A stretch of 64,000 nt of DNA from Pseudarthrobacter phenanthrenivorans Sphe3 (GTDB lineage: Bacteria > Actinomycetota > Actinomycetes > Actinomycetales > Micrococcaceae): assembly GCF_000189535.1 (NCBI RefSeq), contig NC_015145.1:434001-498000 (forward strand). The letters run 5' to 3'. The notes beneath the pieces were generated by a model. That model had not been told where the DNA came from, did not search any database, and was given only the letters and a program-made list of their open reading frames with translations. The translations under genes were made by a program, and so were the position numbers. This document shows, one piece after another, positions 60,568 through 64,000 of this stretch (its first letter is position 1; each line of letters begins with the position of its first letter).

Positions 60568-60960
60568 CTATGGTTGCCCCTTCACGATGTCATCCGCATT
60601 CTCGAAGGCCCAGGCCACCAGGGGAACCAGGAGTGCGCTCAACTCATAGCCGCGCTCCGTAAGGCTGTAGTCCACGCGCGGTGGAATGACGGGCTGGGCC
60701 TCCCTGCGGACCAGGCCATCACGTTCGAGGGTCTTGAGGGTCTGGGCCAGCATCTTCTCGCTGATGCCCTCGGCCCGCCGCCGGAGTTCACTCCACCGCT
60801 GCGGGCCCTCGGACAGTGCCAGGAGGAGGAGCACGCCCCACTTGCTGGTGACGTGGTCCAGCACAGTCCGGCTGGGGCACCCGGCCGGGAAGACGCCGTC
60901 GGCAAGAGCCGGCGGAAGTGGTGACGCATGGCCTGCAGGGCGCCTGCTACTAACCTCCAT
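60568..60960 (-). CDS. HxlR-family regulator
   Basis: A 130-residue winged-helix protein. It has C-P-S-R-T-V-L-D-H-V-T-S-K-W-G-V-L-L-L-L-A-L and R-W-S-E-L-R-R, with I-S-E-K-M-L-A-Q-T-L-K-T-L-E-R-D-G-L-V, the HxlR/DUF24 pattern. A single Cys (about residue 28) precedes the winged helix, where redox- or quinone-sensing members keep their sensor cysteine. TAAGGT lies six bases before the ATG (leaderless). It is divergent from an NmrA-type dehydrogenase, as in QorR/Qor2-like pairs. Confidence 0.9.
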   Translation of the reverse strand: MEVSSRRPAGHASPLPPALADGVFPAGCPSRTVLDHVTSKWGVLLLLALSEGPQRWSELRRRAEGISEKMLAQTLKTLERDGLVRREAQPVIPPRVDYSLTERGYELSALLVPLVAWAFENADDIVKGQP

Positions 60961-60963
60961 ACC

Positions 60964-60988
60964 AGTACCTTACTTCAAAGTGCGTACT
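60964..60988. promoter_or_regulatory. Likely HxlR operator over its own promoter
   Basis: AGTAC (60964-60968) and GTACT (60984-60988) form an inverted pair with 15 bases between. It overlaps the TAAGGT -10 of the leaderless HxlR gene and lies ~75 bases before the divergent dehydrogenase gene. Confidence 0.6.
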
Positions 60989-61059
60989 CTCTTTTGGGAA
61001 GTTATCCCGCAGGGCCGTGGTTGTGCTTCCTGACAGACCCCCAAAGAGAGGCAAACATC

Positions 61060-61926
61060 ATGAGCATCGTCATCACCGGAGCAACCGGGAACCTAGGACG
61101 CCACGTTGTCGCGGCACTTTTGGAACGCGGCGTTCCTGCGGGAGACATCGTGGCTGCGGGACGTTCCGTGGAAAAACTTGCAGGATTTGCGGAGCGTGGC
61201 GTCCGCGTTATGGGCATGGACTACGCAGACCCGGCTTCTGTTGCCGCGGCCCTGAAGGGTGCGAGGAAGGTGCTCCTCATCTCCGGCAATGAGGTGGGCC
61301 AACGCGTCGAGCAGCACCGCACCGTCGTCGAGGCCGCACAAGCCGAGGGCGTGGAGCTGCTGGCCTACACCAGCATCGCCAACGCTGACACCACCGGGAT
61401 GAAGCTGGCGGCCGAGCACCAGGCCACGGAGGCCATCCTGAAGGAATCCGGTGTTCCCTTTGTCCTCCTGCGCAACGGCTGGTACCTGGAGAACTACACG
61501 GACCAGCTGCCGGGAACGCTCGCCCAGGGCGGCCTCGCAGGGAGTGCCGGAGATGGGCGCGTCAGTGCTGCTGCCCGGGTGGACTACGCGCACGCGGCCG
61601 CTGCCGTGCTGGCTGCTTCCGAAGACCAGGCCGGGAAGGTTTACGAGCTGGGCGGCGATGAGCCGTTCACCATGGCTGAACTTGCCGCCGAAATCAGCGC
61701 AGCCACCGGCAAGAACGTCACTTACCAGGACCTTCCGGCCGAGGATTACGCGGGCCTGCTGGCCGGGGTTGGGGTGCCCGAGGCTTTCGCGCAGATCCTT
61801 GCCGATTCGGACTTGGGGATCGCCCGCGGCGACCTCCTGGTGAGCACCGGCGACCTGCGGAAGCTGATTGGCCGTCCCGCCACGTCCTTGGCCGAGGCCG
61901 TGCGGGCTGCCGCTGTGGCTTCCTGA
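61060..61926 (+). CDS. NmrA-type NAD(P)-binding oxidoreductase (QorB-like)
   Basis: A 288-residue atypical SDR. The cofactor site is T-G-A-T-G-N-L-G, and A-Y-T-S-I-A-N-A-D lies in the middle. The G-W-Y-L-E-N-Y segment and A-R-V-D-Y-A-H-A-A-A-A-V-L match the NmrA/QorB quinone-reductase group. QorB reduces quinones with NADPH. ATG 61060 follows GAGAGG. The divergent HxlR gene makes quinone-induced control likely. Confidence 0.9.
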   Translation: MSIVITGATGNLGRHVVAALLERGVPAGDIVAAGRSVEKLAGFAERGVRVMGMDYADPASVAAALKGARKVLLISGNEVGQRVEQHRTVVEAAQAEGVELLAYTSIANADTTGMKLAAEHQATEAILKESGVPFVLLRNGWYLENYTDQLPGTLAQGGLAGSAGDGRVSAAARVDYAHAAAAVLAASEDQAGKVYELGGDEPFTMAELAAEISAATGKNVTYQDLPAEDYAGLLAGVGVPEAFAQILADSDLGIARGDLLVSTGDLRKLIGRPATSLAEAVRAAAVAS

Positions 61927-61960
61927 CCTCCCGAACCTCCCTCAGCCGGCGCCCCCGGCA

Positions 61961-62060
61961 ACGCTCTCTCACTTGATGTCGCTTAAATGCTGATGCTCTC
62001 TCACTTTTCCCAATCGAGTGAGCGAGGGTCCGGCCAAAAGCAGCATTAAGTGAGAGAGCG
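61961..62060. repeat. Intergenic element with CTCTCTCACTT repeats
   Basis: CGCTCTCTCACTT occurs at 61961-61973, GCTCTCTCACTT again at 61994-62005, and inverted at 62047-62060 (AAGTGAGAGAGCG). The outer arms (CGCTCTCTCACTT, AATGCTG and the complement CAGCATT) can form a ~20-base stem. The element lies between an SDR and a convergent permease gene. The spacing looks built rather than random; a terminator or dispersed repeat is likely. Confidence 0.65.
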
Positions 62061-62092
62061 CCGGGCGGGCGTTGGGCCTGGAGAGTGTTTGC

Positions 62093-63574
62093 CTAGGGGG
62101 ATGTGGTGACCAGCGGCAACGGTGAGGTCTCGTCCACAAGCTCCGCCCGCCGTCGTCCGTCACCCTTGACCCACAGCCGGAACGCCAGAACCAGCAACGC
62201 GAGCCAGGTCCCGCCCACGTAGAGCGCGATGCGCGTGTCCTCGAACGCGCCCAGGACGGCGATCACCAGCGCCATGAAGGCGATGGTGAGAAGGGAGGCG
62301 GCGGGCCACCACGGCGAAGGGAATTCGGACGCCGGCAGGCCAGTCCGTACGATCTCCCGCTTCATGGCGACGTGCGAGGCGAGGATCATCACCCACACCC
62401 ACACGGTGGCGAACGTGGCAATGGAGGCAATGAGGACAAACACGTTTTCCGGGATGACGGCGTTGAGGACCACGCCCACCAGGAGGATCGCGGCCATCAT
62501 CACCACCGTCATCCAAGGGACGCCGTGCCTGGACACTTTGCCGAAGGCAGCGGGGGCGTGGCCTTGGCGGGACAGGCCGAAGAGGATGCGTCCGGCGCCG
62601 AAAATGTCGCTGTTGATGGCGGAGAGCGCGGCGGTGATCACCACAGCGTTGAGGATGTGTGGTGCCCCCGGGACGCCCAGCCCGCTGAAGATCTGGACGA
62701 AGGGGCTGCCGTTGCTGCCGATCGCGTCCCACGGGAAGAGGCTCATGAGCACCCCCAGCGTCAGGACGTAGAACAGCAGGACGCGCACCGGAACAGTGTT
62801 GACGGCCTTGGGGATGACTTGCTTGGGGTTCGCGGCCTCGCCGGCCGTGATGCCGAGCGTCTCGATCCCACCGAACGCAAACATCACGACGGCGAAGGAT
62901 GCGAGCAGCCCCTCAAAGCCGAACGGGAAGAATCCCCCGTGTTCAACCAGGTTGCCGAGGCCCGGCGCACCGGTGGAGTCCCCGGCCTGGAAGCCGAAAG
63001 CGATGATGGCTGCCCCGCCGGCGATCATGGCGATGATGGCCGCCACCTTGACCAGCGAGAACCAGAATTCCAGCTCGCCGAAGACCTTGACGCTGAGCAG
63101 GTTGAGCGCGGCCAGGAAAAGGATGATGGCCAGGATCCAGATCCAGCGTTCAACCTGCGGGAACCAGAAGCCCATGTAGATGCTGAATGCGGTGACGTCG
63201 GCGATGGCCACGATCGCCATTTCGAAGACGTAGGTCCAGCCGGTCACAAAGCCGGCCAGCGGGCCGAGGTAGCGGCTGGCGTACTGGCCGAACGAGCCGG
63301 AGACGGGATGCCGCACGGCCATCTCGCCGAGGGCCCGCATCACCATGAACACCGCCGCGCCGCCGATGACGTAGGCCAGCAGGACGGCAGGGCCGGCTTT
63401 TTGGATGGCCGAGGCTGAACCGTAGAAAAGGCCCGTACCGATCGCCGAGCCCAGCGCCATGAACCGGATGTGGCGCACGTTCAGGCCCCGGTTGAGGACG
63501 CTTCCGACGGCGGATGTTGCGGTTTGCCGGGCGGCCGGACTTCCGTTCCGGGTTGGGCTTGGTGCTGGTTGCAT
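62093..63574 (-). CDS. APC-family amino-acid permease (AnsP/GabP/ProY-like)
   Basis: A 493-residue permease with 12 hydrophobic segments. The family start is [24 protein letters not shown], and [14 protein letters not shown] appears in helix 3. [12 protein letters not shown] follows in helix 6. It belongs to the amino-acid transporter (AAT) branch. Which amino acid is carried cannot be told. The polar N-terminus of ~30 residues is Ser/Thr/Arg-rich. Confidence 0.9.
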   Translation of the reverse strand: MQPAPSPTRNGSPAARQTATSAVGSVLNRGLNVRHIRFMALGSAIGTGLFYGSASAIQKAGPAVLLAYVIGGAAVFMVMRALGEMAVRHPVSGSFGQYASRYLGPLAGFVTGWTYVFEMAIVAIADVTAFSIYMGFWFPQVERWIWILAIILFLAALNLLSVKVFGELEFWFSLVKVAAIIAMIAGGAAIIAFGFQAGDSTGAPGLGNLVEHGGFFPFGFEGLLASFAVVMFAFGGIETLGITAGEAANPKQVIPKAVNTVPVRVLLFYVLTLGVLMSLFPWDAIGSNGSPFVQIFSGLGVPGAPHILNAVVITAALSAINSDIFGAGRILFGLSRQGHAPAAFGKVSRHGVPWMTVVMMAAILLVGVVLNAVIPENVFVLIASIATFATVWVWVMILASHVAMKREIVRTGLPASEFPSPWWPAASLLTIAFMALVIAVLGAFEDTRIALYVGGTWLALLVLAFRLWVKGDGRRRAELVDETSPLPLVTTSP

Positions 63575-63818
63575 GTGAATAACCTTCTCGTCATTGGGAG
63601 GGGAACCGCTAACCAGCAGACCACTTTGCCGGGCGACGTGATGTGCCTCACGGTGGCTTGGTGTCTTTCATTCCAGATTGGACAGGTCGCTGCTTTCCGG
63701 TTCAGGTGGCGCGGGAAGGTGCCGCGATATCCACATAGGCAGGGATGCCGGATGATTGGGCATCCAGGGACCAGGTCCTTGCTCCTCCAGCGCCTTCATC
63801 GCCGGGGAATGGCGCCGT
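63575..63818. other. Intergenic stretch; no gene seen
   Basis: Short frames here lack ribosome sites and protein-like sequence. It holds the upstream region of the permease gene and the 3' flank of the cut gene at 63819. Confidence 0.5.
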
Positions 63819-64000
63819 TCAAGGCTGGAAGGTAAGTCCGCGCTCCAAAGCAGCCGCTTCAAGGAGCCGAACGGCCTTCGGGCCGATGCCGTGCATTGCC
63901 AGCAGTTTCCTGCGGCCAAGTGCAGCTGCCTCGGCCAGGGAAGTGATTCCTGCCTGGAGCAGGGCGCACTCGGCGGGCCGGCCAACAGGGGGCAGGTCCC
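63819..64000 (-). CDS. Helix-hairpin-helix DNA-binding protein, C-terminal part (5' end outside window)
   Basis: The minus-strand frame is open from the window edge to a stop at 63819. The visible 59 residues read as two helix-hairpin-helix-like units: L-P-P-V-G-R-P-A-E-C-A-L-L-Q-A-G-I near the edge, then L-L-A-M-H-G-I-G-P-K-A-V-R-L-L-E-A-A. This is like the RNA polymerase alpha C-terminal fold and short HhH proteins of ~90-100 residues. The start lies outside, so full length cannot be told. Confidence 0.8.
   Translation of the reverse strand, partial: DLPPVGRPAECALLQAGITSLAEAAALGRRKLLAMHGIGPKAVRLLEAAALERGLTFQP

Noticed and set aside
1..64000. CRISPR arrays, insertion sequences, tRNA and rRNA genes
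   Set aside because: I looked for regularly spaced repeats, transposase motifs and tRNA-like cloverleaf sequences and found none. Absence was judged by reading, not by a search program.

Overview
The window is a GC-rich, gene-dense stretch of actinobacterial chromosome. Gene content points to the Micrococcaceae, most likely Arthrobacter or Pseudarthrobacter: a fused fructose PTS enzyme, LigD/Ku end joining, a GH65/beta-phosphoglucomutase pair, a desferrioxamine-type siderophore operon, a group 3 stress sigma factor, many GTG starts and many leaderless promoters. The genus is inferred from gene content and codon style, not from a marker gene. I see no tRNA, rRNA, CRISPR array, insertion sequence or prophage.

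Layout. 1-2.7 kb: end of an acyltransferase-like membrane protein, a GNAT protein, a thioredoxin-reductase-like flavoprotein and a small Cys-containing protein. 3.0-8.5 kb: desABCD, four overlapping genes for a hydroxamate siderophore, behind a DtxR/IdeR-type iron box. 8.6-12.3 kb: an SDR, a FUSC-type membrane protein and an MHS-family symporter. 13.3-17.1 kb: divergent ligD and ku for non-homologous end joining; Ku has a long Lys/Ala/Ser/Thr tail. 18.2-22.7 kb: HPr and a DeoR-type regulator-fruK-fruA operon for fructose uptake. 24-27.6 kb: beta-phosphoglucomutase and a GH65 phosphorylase behind a perfect LacI-type operator. 27.6-37.7 kb: mixed genes (MFS, PxpA, DUF445, GDPD, AzlCD, TetR, thiamine-binding protein, O-methyltransferase). 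37.8-45.7 kb: stress block with Dps, CsbD, YihY, a DUF3618/holin-like operon, a coiled-coil membrane protein, an epimerase-like protein and a sigma factor. 45.9-55.8 kb: a tightly coupled operon for making and transferring an activated heptose (GmhB, three glycosyltransferases, GmhA, two HldE-like fusions, an SDR and an ALDH). 55.8-64 kb: spermidine-synthase-like protein, a LysR/3-hydroxybutyrate module, an HxlR/NmrA pair, an amino-acid permease and a cut HhH protein.

The most unusual content is the heptose operon. It has everything needed to build a nucleotide-activated heptose, a pathway best known from Gram-negative LPS, and it carries two HldE-type fusion proteins, one with a visibly altered kinase sugar-binding loop. 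The second notable signal is a recurring promoter element, TAAG-N4-CTTA running into a TAnnAT -10 box, ahead of dps, the sigma-factor gene and other stress-type genes. The third is a set of about ten leaderless promoters in which a -10-like hexamer lies 6 bases before the start codon.
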